From NCBI RefSeq assembly GCF_025148635.1, contig NZ_CP102269.1, forward strand, positions 2,418,001 to 2,482,000: 64,000 nt of DNA, read 5' to 3'. A program made the translations under genes and the position numbers. Below the pieces are notes generated by a model. The model made no database searches and was not told where the DNA came from. It saw nothing but the letters and a program-made list of their open reading frames with translations. Below, one piece after another: positions 32,004-41,725 of this stretch. This stretch comes from Butyricimonas virosa. Its GTDB lineage: Bacteria > Bacteroidota > Bacteroidia > Bacteroidales > Marinifilaceae. The number at the start of each line of letters is the position of its first letter. Position 1 is the stretch's first letter.

Positions 32004-35000
32004 ATGGTAAAGATGAAACACGGAGCGCTTTTTAGTAAAAGAGGCTTGTGGGTGATATGTCGTAAGGTGATGTTTGTCATCTTCTTGTCATCATCATTCT
32101 TGACAAGAACATACGCTCAAGACGAGAAGGTCTCTTTTGAGGTGCAGAATGCAAAATTGACGGAGATTATTTCTATTTTGGAGAAGTCGACGGGATATAC
32201 TTTTTTGTACCAGGATGAGCAGGTGGCCGCGGTGAAAAACTTGACATTTCGATTTACGAACGAGAGATTGAGTGTGGTGTTAACGAAGTGTTTGGCTGGG
32301 ACAAATTTGGTATGGTCGGTAGAGGATAAAACTATTGTATTAAAACGCGAGGAAAAGGTCGGTGCGCAACAGCAACAGGTGAAATCTCGAAAAGTGTCAG
32401 GGCGTGTGTTTGATGAAACGGGGCAACCGTTACCGGGGGTGACTGTTATGATTGAGGGAACTAAGTTGGGGACAACGACACGAGTGGATGGAGCGTACTC
32501 GATAGAGTGTAGTGATTCCAAAAATCTCGTATTGCTGTATTCATTCATGGGGATGAAAAGTAAGCGGGTGGTTGTCGGGGATAAGAGTGTGATTGACGTG
32601 AAGTTGGAGGAAGATGTGACGGAGTTGGAAGAGACGGTGATCACGGGTATATATACGCGTAATATCGAGACATTTACCGGTTCTGTGTCAACATTTAAAG
32701 CAGAAGATTTGAAACAGATTGGTCCGCAGAACGTGCTTCGGAGTTTGAGCGTTTTGGACCCGTCGTTTATTATCACGGAGAATCGGGCGCAGGGATCTAA
32801 CCCGAATGCGTTGATGGATATCAGTATTAATGGTAAGATTAACGTGACGGATTTGTCGCAAGAGTATAGCACGGATCCTAATCAACCGTTGTTTATTTTG
32901 GACGGTTTCGAGACGACGTTGGAGGCTATTCAAGATTTGAATATGGATCGCGTGGAGAGTATTTCTATTTTGAAGGATGCTTCGGCCACGGCAATTTACG
33001 GGTCGAGGGCTGCTAATGGTGTGGTTGTCGTGGAAACGTTGAAGCCGAAACAGGGACAGTTGCGTTTTTCTTACACTGGAAATTTCACGGTGGGTTGGGC
33101 TGATTTGAGTGATTTTAATTTGATGAATGCGGCCGAGAAACTGGAATACGAGAAACTGGCTGGGGCGTATAAGGATGCAAACGGTGTCAATTTGGATAAG
33201 AACGGAGAAATTATCAATGAGTCTCAACGAGCACGTTATTACGCCCGTTTGAAATTAGTGAAAGAGGGATATGATACGTATTGGATGAACGAGCCTTTGC
33301 GTACGGCTTTTACACAGGGGCATAATGTGTTTGTCGATGGTGGAGATCGGACGTTTCTTTATGGTGTGGGAATTTCTTATAATAATACACAAGGGGTGAT
33401 GAAGAAGTCAAGTCGTGATGTCTTGAACGGGAATATCCGTTTGTCTTATCGAGTAAAAGATTTGTCGTTTTCGAACCAAACGATGATCGGAAAAACCAAG
33501 GCCGTGAATAATCCGGTGGATTTCTCGGCGTATTCTCAGATGAACCCGTTCTATGCTAAGCGTACGGTTGACGGAGAGGTGCCCAAGTATGTGTATCGGG
33601 AGAGTTTGGCCGGGGTGAATAATTATGATTATATTTGGAATCCTTTGTGGGATTACCAACAAGCAAGCACGAATGAGACGAATACTTGGAGTATAACGAA
33701 TAATTTCCAAATCGAGTACCGTTTCTTGACCTATTTCCGCGTACGCGGTAATTTACAATACCAGATGTCGAAGTCAGAAGCGGAGCGTTTCCGTTCTCCG
33801 AACGAGACGTTTTTTGCCAAGACCGATGCGGACAAGAAGGGAACTTATACCAAGAATTCATCTTCAAACAATTCAATTACAGGACGTTTGAATTTGACTT
33901 TTGGTCGTTCTTTTGGCGATCATACGGTGAACGGGGTAGCCGGTATGCAGTTCTCGGATAAAAATCAGGAATCTTACGGTTTTGGGGCTCAAGGGTATAC
34001 TACCGATCAGTTTTCCAGTCCGAATTTTTCCTCCAGTTATGTAACAGGAAAGCCTAGTGCTTCGGATAGCAAGAGCCGGAGTGTTAGTTATTATTTTAAT
34101 GCGAATTATGCTTACAATATGCGTTATTTAATAGATTTTAACTTAACGACGAATGGAGCATCTCAGTTTGGTATTAACGATCCGTTTGCGACGACTTGGG
34201 CTGTGGGAGTTGGGTGGAACGTGCATAATGAACATTTTTTAGCTGATAGCAAGGTGATTAATTATTTAAAGTTACGTTATTCATTGGGTAATCCCGGTAA
34301 CCAGAATTACGATGCAAAGTTGTCGTCCAGTATTTACATGTATAATACAGCTCATTCCAATCCTTTTGGGCTCGCTGCTTGGGTGGAAACGTGGGGTAAT
34401 AATAATTTGAAGTGGCAACGTACGGTGACGCATAATTTCGGGTTGGATGTTCAATTTTTTGCGAGTCGTTTGAATTTGAATGTTGATTACCAGATGCGTG
34501 ATACCGACCCGTTGTTGGTGCGCATTGATATGCCTACTTCAACCGGGGCGGCGACCGCACCGATGAACGTGGGTGCTACCGATAACCGTTCTATTTCCGT
34601 GAGTATGACTTATTATTTGATTAAGCAACGGGAGTTTAACTGGTATATCAGCGGTAACTTGAATCATAATACTACAAAATACAAGAAAATAGGTAATTTG
34701 TTGCAGGAGTATAATGAGCGCGGACAAGCTAGTGCTTCTTTATTGCGTTATTATGATAATGCCAGCACGACGGGAGTTTATGCCGTACGTTCTGCGGGTA
34801 TAGACCCGGCAACCGGTAACGAGATTTTTATCAAGAAGGATGGTTCGTACACGTATGAATGGAAGCAGGAGGACGAGGTGTTGATTGGAGATAGTAACCC
34901 GAAGGTTCAAGGTTCTTTCCAGACTTCTCTGGTGTATAAGGGATTTACTTTCGGAGCGTCGTTCTCTTATCGGGTGGGAGGTTTGACTCAGTTATCAACC

Positions 35001-35360
35001 TTATTTAATAAGGTTGAGAATATTAGTTCTTCCCAGTTGAAGTATAATCAGGATAAGCGGGCTTTGTATGATCGCTGGCAGAAACCGGGTGATATTGCTC
35101 GTTTTAAACGTATTGATGATACGAATTCGACCAAAATGAGTAGCCGTTTTATCGAGAAAGAGAATACGTTTTCGTGCAATTCTATTAATATCGGTTATCG
35201 CACGACAAATGCTGACTGGTTGAAGTATATTGGGGCTTCGGCAATTAATTTCACGGCATACATGAATGATATTTTTAGGATTTCTTCGATTAAGGAGGAG
35301 CGTGGAACCAGTTATCCGTTCGAGCGTTCGGTATCATTCTCGATAGGGCTTAACTTTTAA
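32004..35360 (+). CDS. SusC/RagA-family TonB-linked outer membrane receptor with STN domain (locus 1)
   Basis: 1118 residues. Signal peptide to about residue 39 (ends RTYAQ), STN domain (about 43-112) that links to the FecR, carboxypeptidase-regulatory-like domain (about 130-200), a TonB-box-like stretch ELEETVITGIYTR (207-219), plug (about 225-340 with PNQPLFILDGFE and AIYGSRAANGVVVVET), then a 22-strand-type barrel ending in FSIGLNF. It forms a pedal-bin transporter with the SusD encoded 12 bases downstream. The STN domain means expression is controlled by the adjacent sigma/anti-sigma pair. Cargo cannot be told from the sequence. Confidence 0.95.
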   Translation: MVKMKHGALFSKRGLWVICRKVMFVIFLSSSFLTRTYAQDEKVSFEVQNAKLTEIISILEKSTGYTFLYQDEQVAAVKNLTFRFTNERLSVVLTKCLAGTNLVWSVEDKTIVLKREEKVGAQQQQVKSRKVSGRVFDETGQPLPGVTVMIEGTKLGTTTRVDGAYSIECSDSKNLVLLYSFMGMKSKRVVVGDKSVIDVKLEEDVTELEETVITGIYTRNIETFTGSVSTFKAEDLKQIGPQNVLRSLSVLDPSFIITENRAQGSNPNALMDISINGKINVTDLSQEYSTDPNQPLFILDGFETTLEAIQDLNMDRVESISILKDASATAIYGSRAANGVVVVETLKPKQGQLRFSYTGNFTVGWADLSDFNLMNAAEKLEYEKLAGAYKDANGVNLDKNGEIINESQRARYYARLKLVKEGYDTYWMNEPLRTAFTQGHNVFVDGGDRTFLYGVGISYNNTQGVMKKSSRDVLNGNIRLSYRVKDLSFSNQTMIGKTKAVNNPVDFSAYSQMNPFYAKRTVDGEVPKYVYRESLAGVNNYDYIWNPLWDYQQASTNETNTWSITNNFQIEYRFLTYFRVRGNLQYQMSKSEAERFRSPNETFFAKTDADKKGTYTKNSSSNNSITGRLNLTFGRSFGDHTVNGVAGMQFSDKNQESYGFGAQGYTTDQFSSPNFSSSYVTGKPSASDSKSRSVSYYFNANYAYNMRYLIDFNLTTNGASQFGINDPFATTWAVGVGWNVHNEHFLADSKVINYLKLRYSLGNPGNQNYDAKLSSSIYMYNTAHSNPFGLAAWVETWGNNNLKWQRTVTHNFGLDVQFFASRLNLNVDYQMRDTDPLLVRIDMPTSTGAATAPMNVGATDNRSISVSMTYYLIKQREFNWYISGNLNHNTTKYKKIGNLLQEYNERGQASASLLRYYDNASTTGVYAVRSAGIDPATGNEIFIKKDGSYTYEWKQEDEVLIGDSNPKVQGSFQTSLVYKGFTFGASFSYRVGGLTQLSTLFNKVENISSSQLKYNQDKRALYDRWQKPGDIARFKRIDDTNSTKMSSRFIEKENTFSCNSINIGYRTTNADWLKYIGASAINFTAYMNDIFRISSIKEERGTSYPFERSVSFSIGLNF

Positions 35361-35372
35361 TGAATTGTTATT

Positions 35373-36947
35373 ATGAAACTAAAGAATATATTTAAATTTT
35401 TAGCGGTGGCGGGGACATTGGCATTGTCGACTACCTCTTGTTCCGACTGGTTGGACGTGAAGATGAACGATAAGATCATGGAGAACACACTCTTTTCAAC
35501 GAATAACGGTTTTATGATTGCTTTGAACGGGGTGTATATGGGTATGATTGATGTGTATGGTGAGGATTTGAGTTTGGGGGTGATTGATGTGATGGCTCAA
35601 TATTATAATATGGTGAGCGGTAACCATAATTATAAAGTATTCGCTAATTACCAGTTTAATGATGACGCATTTAAAAATAAGTCTAATAATATTTGGACGA
35701 AAATGTATGCGTTGGTAGCGAATATTAACGGGTTGCTTGTGCATTGTGACGAGGAGAATAGTGCGTTGAGTGAGGAGTATTACCCTATCGTGAAGGGGGA
35801 GGCTTTGGCATTGCGTGCTATGATTCATTTCGATTTGTTACGACTTTACGGGCCGTCTTATAATGAAAACACGAAGTCGATGATTACAATCCCGTATCAG
35901 AATGAGGCAAAGCGTGATATCACTCCGTTGCGTTCAGCCGAGTACGTGCTTGAGCGGGTGATCGAGGATTTGGAAGAAGCCGTTCGGTTATTGAAAGATA
36001 ATGATCCTGTTTTTACCACAGGAGTGGGTAATGCGGTGACTTCCGATGATGGGTTGGAACGAGCGGATTTTACCTATCGTCAGTTGCGTTTGAATTATTT
36101 TGCTGTACAGACTCTTTTGGCACGGGCTTATTTGTGGAAAGGGGATAAGGCAACGGCTTATCGCATTGCTAAAGAGGAGGTGATTGACAAGAATATGGTG
36201 GACGAAAATGAGATGATTTTCCCGTGGACGACACCGGAGCAAGTGGAAGCTGAGGATAAAAATGATTTATTGTTTTCTTCTGAAGTCTTTTTCGCGATTT
36301 ATAATTCTTCTCGTTCGAAGCTTAATTCGAGTTATTTTGTTCCGGCTTTACAGCTAACTTCTCGCTTGACTTTTATGGGGAGTAGTCCTTCCAATTCTCA
36401 GATTCCTGTTTTTTATGATGATCCGGATAATGATTGGCGTGCTAGTTTGACATGGGCTGTATATACTACGACGGGAGATCCAAAAGATGATGACGATGAT
36501 GATGACGATGGTGAAAAAGTGGATGCCAATAGTTCCTTGTATTTCTTGAAATATGCGGATGCTGGTCGTGAGGCTGAATTAGATGGAACGGAGACGTACT
36601 TGTATATGATTCCTTTGATTCGCTTGAGTGAGGCTTACTTGATTGCGGCGGAATGTGCGGCAACTCCCGAAGAGGCATTGGAGTATTTGGTTGCTATCCG
36701 GGAGCATCGGAATTGTCATATGCCTATCATGGCAACATCTTCGGATGAAGTAAGAGAATTGGTGACGAAAGAGTTTGCCCGGGAGGTGATTGGTGAAGGA
36801 CAATTGTTTTTTTATTATAAACGTTTGAATTTAACGACGTTTTTTAATGGATCGGAGATCGGTGGTACTTACGAGATGTTGACTGATAATTACAAATGGC
36901 CGTTACCGGACGTGGAGGTTGATAAACGAGGTTCGACAAACAATTAA
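35373..36947 (+). CDS. SusD/RagB-family surface lipoprotein with poly-Asp tract (locus 1)
   Basis: 524 residues. Lipoprotein signal with lipid Cys23 (LSTTSCSDWLDV). N-terminal TPR-type SusD domain (EALALRAMIHFDLLRLYG, ARAYLWKGDK) and a C-terminal SusD/RagB domain (LIAAECAATPEEALEYLVAIREHR). It caps the SusC barrel and captures the substrate on the cell surface. Residues 372-379 are eight consecutive aspartates encoded by a GAT/GAC run at 36486-36509, a possible Ca2+-binding or slippage-prone loop. No polysaccharide-degrading enzymes are nearby, so this is not a typical glycan locus. Confidence 0.94.
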   Translation: MKLKNIFKFLAVAGTLALSTTSCSDWLDVKMNDKIMENTLFSTNNGFMIALNGVYMGMIDVYGEDLSLGVIDVMAQYYNMVSGNHNYKVFANYQFNDDAFKNKSNNIWTKMYALVANINGLLVHCDEENSALSEEYYPIVKGEALALRAMIHFDLLRLYGPSYNENTKSMITIPYQNEAKRDITPLRSAEYVLERVIEDLEEAVRLLKDNDPVFTTGVGNAVTSDDGLERADFTYRQLRLNYFAVQTLLARAYLWKGDKATAYRIAKEEVIDKNMVDENEMIFPWTTPEQVEAEDKNDLLFSSEVFFAIYNSSRSKLNSSYFVPALQLTSRLTFMGSSPSNSQIPVFYDDPDNDWRASLTWAVYTTTGDPKDDDDDDDDGEKVDANSSLYFLKYADAGREAELDGTETYLYMIPLIRLSEAYLIAAECAATPEEALEYLVAIREHRNCHMPIMATSSDEVRELVTKEFAREVIGEGQLFFYYKRLNLTTFFNGSEIGGTYEMLTDNYKWPLPDVEVDKRGSTNN

Positions 36948-36952
36948 AACGG

Positions 36953-37888
36953 ATGATTATGAAGATATATACTTGTAAATTAATGATATTCCTATGGGTG
37001 ATAGGAGGTCTTTTGGTAGCTGGTTGTGAAAGGAAAGAGGTGATGGAGTACGAGGGGGTGGATGGTATTTATTTTGACGTGCAGTATGGTGCGTCTCACG
37101 GAAACGAGAGTTTATGGGCCCGCCAGAATTACACGTACGTTTCATTCGGTACGTTGGAAGCGGAGGAAGCCGATGTTACGATGAAGGTGGGAATTTCGGG
37201 TTCTATTAAGGATTATGACCGTCCGTTCCGGGTGGAGATCGTTCAAGACAGTACGAACGCTATTCCGGAAGAGGAGTACACGGGGTTCACGGAGGAGCAG
37301 GTGATCAAGGCGGGAGAGAATCATGCGTATGTAACCTTGAAAGTTTTTAGAACGGCTCGGTTGACGCATGACACGGCTCGTATTCAGTTCCGTATAGAAC
37401 CGGGTGAACATTTTACCTTGCCTTTTTCGGAAGTGGGGCAGATACCGGGAAGATGGAATGATACGAAAACTCAATTTGCGACGGGAGGAGATCCGGCCGT
37501 TCATGATGTGTTCTTTAATAATATTTTGCAGAGACCGCTTGGTTGGGGTGCTAATGAGTATTCCTCGTATTTTGGGACTTTTTCTCCCGCGAAGTATCAA
37601 TATTTGATGGATGTGACGGGATATACCAAAGCTCATTTCGAGCAATTAGGAGCGATAACGCAGGGAGGTCGCGGAACTAAAATCAGGCAAACTGCCGTAA
37701 CGGATTTGCAACGTAGATTTAATTTAGGATATGCCAGACTCCAAAAAGGAGATGCAGATGGCTGGGAAGAGTGGTTATTGGAGGATAGAGGTACCATGAT
37801 GTGGGTTCCCGGAATCTCTTGGTGGAACGAAGAGACTCTGCCTGAAGAGTTAGTGAAAAAATATTACAAACCTCAAGCAAATGAATAA
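36953..37888 (+). CDS. DUF4843 lipoprotein (locus 1)
   Basis: 311 residues. Signal with lipobox LLVAGC (lipid Cys about 25). Beta-rich N-terminal half with ADVTMKVGISGSIKDYDRPF and the typical DUF4843 ending (AKYQYLMDVTG). Family members follow SusC/SusD pairs in Bacteroidetes together with PKD-like lipoproteins and are presumed surface accessory subunits. It begins 5 bases after susD (ATG at 36953 or 36959). No enzymatic motif is visible. Confidence 0.85.
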   Translation: MIMKIYTCKLMIFLWVIGGLLVAGCERKEVMEYEGVDGIYFDVQYGASHGNESLWARQNYTYVSFGTLEAEEADVTMKVGISGSIKDYDRPFRVEIVQDSTNAIPEEEYTGFTEEQVIKAGENHAYVTLKVFRTARLTHDTARIQFRIEPGEHFTLPFSEVGQIPGRWNDTKTQFATGGDPAVHDVFFNNILQRPLGWGANEYSSYFGTFSPAKYQYLMDVTGYTKAHFEQLGAITQGGRGTKIRQTAVTDLQRRFNLGYARLQKGDADGWEEWLLEDRGTMMWVPGISWWNEETLPEELVKKYYKPQANE

Positions 37889-37905
37889 ATATGGGAGGGA
37901 ATAAA

Positions 37906-39552
37906 ATGAGATACGGATTATTTTTACTGTTGTCCTTGTTCATGTGGCAGGCTTGTGACGTGGAGGACAAGGGAAATTATGACTACGATTATCAGAATGG
38001 GGTGACGATTACTTTTGCTGACGAAGAGATGAATCAAACGTTAGAAAAAGGAGTGGATACATTAAAGATTCACCCGACCGTGGAGGGTGATATCTACGGT
38101 GATAACGAGGATAATTATGAATATAAGTGGTTTTTCTGTTCCGGGAAGGAACACAAACACACGGAGGTGGGGACAACCAAGAATTTGACGTGGCCAGTGG
38201 TATCTTTTAAACCGGGAAATTACACGCTTTATTTCCAAGTGATTGATAAGAGTACCGGGTTGGAGTGGATCAAAAATACGGGGGTAACTATTTTCAGTGA
38301 ATTAACTCAGGGATGGGTGTTGTTAGGAGAGATGGACAATGGGGAAGCACGGATGGATATGTTAGTGCAAAAACCGGATAATTCTATCGTGTTGGTTGAA
38401 AATATATTCGATAATTCTGAATTGCATCTGAAAGGTGCTCGTAATTTGATTTATACGGGAAATAAGAGTGGTAAAGAAAACTCGGCACACCTTTGGTTAA
38501 TGACAGATGAAAAAGATATGAAGGTGACATGGGGGAATAATTTTATACCTGTCGGAGAATTTCATGAGATGATGGTGATTGAGGAGATGGAGGTTTCCAG
38601 GGAGATCCCAAGGATTCGCGATATGTTTCCGAGGCAATCTAATTTTGGGTATGGTGTTGCAATGACTATGCGTAATTATCAAAGTCGGGGAATCATAACT
38701 GATAGTGCGATTTATATGACGACTATTTCGATAAGTGATGGTTCTGAAGTTTATGTAAATCCAATGAATCGTTATAATGCATACAGTAAGGAATTTTTCA
38801 AACCGTATCCGATGGCATTTGTTCAATTAGGAACGAGGGTTACCGGTAATTTGCTGCCCCTTTTCTATGATATGGATGAAGAGTGTTTTGTACGGCCTGG
38901 GAGTTTATATGGTAGTAATGCAACTTCTTGTGTGAAATTGATAGATTATCCGGGAGATAAATTTCCTTGGAATCAGGCAAGTGTGAAGAGAACAATTGTG
39001 TATGGTGAAAATTTACGAAATTCTCCAACAGATTATATGTGTGATTGCGTAGCGTTGATGAAAGATTTGGAAGGAGAGGATATTAATTACTACATTTATA
39101 GATTCAGACCGGGAGCAAAGACTATGTTTAATACGGTCAATAATCCAACCAAGGTGAATGGATATACGATAGACAAAGCGGTAGCTGTTGATTTTGATAA
39201 AGCTACGCATTATGCTTTTATGTCTAACGCTTATGTCGTTTTATATTCGGTGGGGTCGACGTTGTATGCTTACAATTATTCATACAATACGTTAAGTTCT
39301 ATGGAGATGGAAAGTGATATTTCCTGTCTTAAAGCAGATGCTGTTTTGAGTAATAGTTCTTTTTGGGTGACTACTTATAGTGGGCAAAAAGGAGAATTGA
39401 AGCTTCTACAACTTGGTGGAGCTCAGAAACCCGAATTGAATTATGCTGAGGAGGATTGTTGGCCGGTTACAATGAAGGTCGTGGATGTTGAATGGAAATA
39501 CGGGGAGGATCCTGCGGAAGAAGAACCGGAGGAGGAAGGGGAAGAAGAATAA
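37906..39552 (+). CDS. PKD-like family surface lipoprotein (locus 1)
   Basis: 548 residues from the ATG at 37906, preferred because a GGAGGG ribosome-binding sequence lies just upstream and the signal MRYGLFLLLSLFMWQAC follows directly (lipid Cys near 17). N-terminal PKD/Ig-like region (about 40-150: YEYKWFFCSGKE, FKPGNYTLYFQV) followed by a propeller-like large domain. The C-terminus is very acidic (EEEPEEEGEEE). Belongs to the SusCD-DUF4843-PKD-like module seen in Bacteroidetes. It probably helps bind or present the substrate. Function is unproven. Confidence 0.82.
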   Translation: MRYGLFLLLSLFMWQACDVEDKGNYDYDYQNGVTITFADEEMNQTLEKGVDTLKIHPTVEGDIYGDNEDNYEYKWFFCSGKEHKHTEVGTTKNLTWPVVSFKPGNYTLYFQVIDKSTGLEWIKNTGVTIFSELTQGWVLLGEMDNGEARMDMLVQKPDNSIVLVENIFDNSELHLKGARNLIYTGNKSGKENSAHLWLMTDEKDMKVTWGNNFIPVGEFHEMMVIEEMEVSREIPRIRDMFPRQSNFGYGVAMTMRNYQSRGIITDSAIYMTTISISDGSEVYVNPMNRYNAYSKEFFKPYPMAFVQLGTRVTGNLLPLFYDMDEECFVRPGSLYGSNATSCVKLIDYPGDKFPWNQASVKRTIVYGENLRNSPTDYMCDCVALMKDLEGEDINYYIYRFRPGAKTMFNTVNNPTKVNGYTIDKAVAVDFDKATHYAFMSNAYVVLYSVGSTLYAYNYSYNTLSSMEMESDISCLKADAVLSNSSFWVTTYSGQKGELKLLQLGGAQKPELNYAEEDCWPVTMKVVDVEWKYGEDPAEEEPEEEGEEE

Positions 39553-39562
39553 TCCATAGATA

Positions 39563-39584
39563 CCCCCGGAGGGAACTTCGGGGG
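39563..39584 (+). terminator. hairpin between the PKD-like gene and the thioredoxin gene
   Basis: CCCCCGGAG pairs with CTTCGGGGG (one G-U pair) around a 4-base loop. It is followed by ATTAATAATTTG, which is not a clean U-run, so it may reduce rather than stop transcription into the thioredoxin gene. Confidence 0.45.
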
Positions 39585-39601
39585 ATTAATAATTTGATGA
39601 G

Positions 39602-40690
39602 ATGAAAAAGATGATTTTCTTGATAATGACTTTAGTTGTGGGAATCACAAGTTTTGCCCAGACTAAATTTCGGGAACTTTCATGGGAAAAGGCTGTTGAG
39701 ACTGCAAAACAGGAGGGTAAGATGGTGTTTGTTGATTTCTATGCGGATTGGTGCGGGCCTTGCAAGATGATGGCAAAAGATGTATTCCCGCAGAAACAAG
39801 TAGGGGATTATTTTAATGCAAAATTTGTTTGTTTGAAGTTGAATGCGGAGAAGGAGGGACGGGTGCTTGCTAAGCGTTTCAGGGTTACTGCCTATCCCAC
39901 GTTTGTTGTGGTTGACACGGATGGAAAGGTGCGGGCCGAGTTGAAAGGTGCGATGGATGCGGACAAGTTTTTGGCTAAGTTGGATGAGGCGTTGAATCCT
40001 AATTATGCACCCGATGAGTTGGCGGCACGTTATGCCGGTGGTGAGCGTACGCCTGATCTGGTGAATCGTTACGCCTTGTATTTGATGGAGCAGCGGAAGG
40101 AGGCGGAAGGTTTTAAGGTGGTGAATGATTATTATGCTTTGTTGACGGAAGTCCAACGTTTGGAGTCTCAAAATTCTTTTCTGTTCACTCGTTACACGTT
40201 GGATTTGACGGATGAGAAAGCTAGCTTCATGGTGGATCATCGGGACGGGTTTGATGCTTCGGTGCGTAAAACGATTTATGATAAAATTGAACATTTGTAT
40301 AATTTGGAACTAGGACGTTATTTTTCCGGTTATATGTTTCGAGAGGGGGCATACAAAGAGGAAGATTACCAGGCTTTGAAACGTAAAATTCAAGAATTGG
40401 GATTAGTCGAGAAAAATAAGTATGAACCGATGTTTCGCTTGATCGAGGGACGGGTGAGAGAGAATGATGCCACGTTTATGAGATTATGTTGGGAGAATTT
40501 TGAGGCGTTGAGTGGTACTGCTCGTAATTTATTAATTATGAATATGACTCGTTTGGTGCAATCGGAAGATCAGGAGGTCTTGCGACAGATGAGTGAATTT
40601 GTTCGAACGTATTTGAAGGTGTTACCTCCGGCGGTGGTTTCTTTTGCAGGGCGTATGCTGGATGGTATCGAGGAGAAGATAAAGAAATAG
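39602..40690 (+). CDS. periplasmic thioredoxin-fold protein (locus 1)
   Basis: 362 residues. Signal peptide (MKKMIFLIMTLVVGITSFAQ), then a thioredoxin domain (about 22-135) with the redox motif WCGPC (Cys51, Cys54) and cis-Pro99 in TAYPTF. The C-terminal 225 residues are helical and unassigned. Last gene of the susC-led operon, 49 bases after the PKD-like gene. A periplasmic reductase here may suggest a substrate with disulfides or a redox-active ligand, such as a peptide or metal complex. Confidence 0.85.
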   Translation: MKKMIFLIMTLVVGITSFAQTKFRELSWEKAVETAKQEGKMVFVDFYADWCGPCKMMAKDVFPQKQVGDYFNAKFVCLKLNAEKEGRVLAKRFRVTAYPTFVVVDTDGKVRAELKGAMDADKFLAKLDEALNPNYAPDELAARYAGGERTPDLVNRYALYLMEQRKEAEGFKVVNDYYALLTEVQRLESQNSFLFTRYTLDLTDEKASFMVDHRDGFDASVRKTIYDKIEHLYNLELGRYFSGYMFREGAYKEEDYQALKRKIQELGLVEKNKYEPMFRLIEGRVRENDATFMRLCWENFEALSGTARNLLIMNMTRLVQSEDQEVLRQMSEFVRTYLKVLPPAVVSFAGRMLDGIEEKIKK

Positions 40691-40707
40691 TAGGATTTTT
40701 TTGTTAG

Positions 40708-40745
40708 CCCCCTGCATTATTTTGTACCCCAAACAATGCAGGGGG
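40708..40745 (+). terminator. terminator of uptake locus 1
   Basis: An 11-bp perfect stem CCCCCTGCATT/AATGCAGGGGG with a 16-base loop, followed by TATTTAATTTTTATTTG. It overlaps the first in-frame ATG of the next frame (40736), arguing that the transporter starts later. Confidence 0.8.
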
Positions 40746-40775
40746 TATTTAATTTTTATTTGTCCTATTTTTTCG

Positions 40776-40783
40776 TATTTTTG
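40776..40783 (+). promoter_or_regulatory. -7 box TATTTTTG of the CDF exporter gene
   Basis: An exact TAnnTTTG match 37 bases before the ATG at 40820. A TTTG lies at 40759-40762, a little closer than usual. Confidence 0.5.
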
Positions 40784-40819
40784 AAGAAAAAGTTCTTTTA
40801 CGGATTAGACGATAATTTT

Positions 40820-41725
40820 ATGGGACATGATCATTCACATACGGGACATCAACATGAGCATGGAGAAAGCACGAGGAATTTGGGGATTGCTTTTTTCTTG
40901 AATTTGGGATTCGCTATAATAGAGATTATTGGCGGGTTGTGGACAAATTCGGTGGCTATTATTTCCGATGCGGTACATGATTTCGGGGATGCTTTTTCTA
41001 TTGGGGTTTCTTATTTTCTGGAACGTTATTCGAACAGGAAGAGGACCGTGACGTTTACTTACGGGTATAAGCGATTTTCGACGCTAGGGGCGTTAATCAA
41101 TTCAATCGTGTTGCTGGTGGGGGCCATCTTTGTGTTTATGGAGACGATTCCTCGTTTATTTCACCCCGCGGAGGTGAATTATTCCGGGATGATGTGGCTG
41201 GCGGTGGTGGGGCTTGTCGTGAACGGGGGAGCAGCCTTGCGATTGATGAGAGGAAATTCGATCAGCCAGCGGGCAGTGATGTTACATTTGCTGGAGGACG
41301 TGCTGGGATGGGTGGCCGTGTTGATCGGTAGCGTGATTATTCGTTATACGGGATGGTATTTTATTGACCCGTTGCTTTCGGTTGGTATCGGAGTGTTTAT
41401 TCTGACAAACGTGTGCCGGAATTTGTACACAATTTTCAGAATCCTTTTACAAGCTGCGCCGGAACATATGCCGGAGGATAAGATAAAGGCCATTTTACAG
41501 GAGGTGCCGAACGTGAAGGACGTGCATGACCTGCACGTGTGGACGCTGGACGGGGAAAGGAATATCGCTTCGGCTCACTTGATTGTGGCAGATGATATTT
41601 CACGGGCGGATGCTATCCGGGTGAAACATGATGCCATGGATCGGTTGAAGGAGGCGGGCATAGATCACTTGACCGTGGAAGTCGAGTTCGAAGGGGAGGG
41701 ATGTTATAGTTGTCCCGTGGAATGA
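40820..41725 (+). CDS. cation diffusion facilitator metal exporter (CzcD/ZitB type)
   Basis: Proton-driven efflux of Zn2+, Co2+ or Cd2+ across the inner membrane. 301 residues from the ATG at 40820, which begins a His-rich cytoplasmic tail (MGHDHSHTGHQHEHGE). The frame opens at 40736, inside the preceding terminator. Six membrane segments. The intramembrane site is two HxxxD pairs: His53-Asp57 in TM2 (DAVHDFGDAF) and His155-Asp159 in TM5 (HLLEDVLGW), the zinc-type set. A C-terminal dimerisation domain includes VKDVHDLHVWTLDG. Its 3' end overlaps the convergent NUDIX gene by 22 bases. Confidence 0.93.
   Translation: MGHDHSHTGHQHEHGESTRNLGIAFFLNLGFAIIEIIGGLWTNSVAIISDAVHDFGDAFSIGVSYFLERYSNRKRTVTFTYGYKRFSTLGALINSIVLLVGAIFVFMETIPRLFHPAEVNYSGMMWLAVVGLVVNGGAALRLMRGNSISQRAVMLHLLEDVLGWVAVLIGSVIIRYTGWYFIDPLLSVGIGVFILTNVCRNLYTIFRILLQAAPEHMPEDKIKAILQEVPNVKDVHDLHVWTLDGERNIASAHLIVADDISRADAIRVKHDAMDRLKEAGIDHLTVEVEFEGEGCYSCPVE

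Noticed and set aside
32117..32872. 251-codon open frame on the minus strand
   Set aside because: Antisense to susC, Ser/Thr-rich low-information sequence, no start signals.
40736..40819. N-terminal 28 residues of the CDF exporter frame
   Set aside because: This part overlaps the terminator of the preceding operon and the transporter's own promoter box; the His-rich start at 40820 fits the family.
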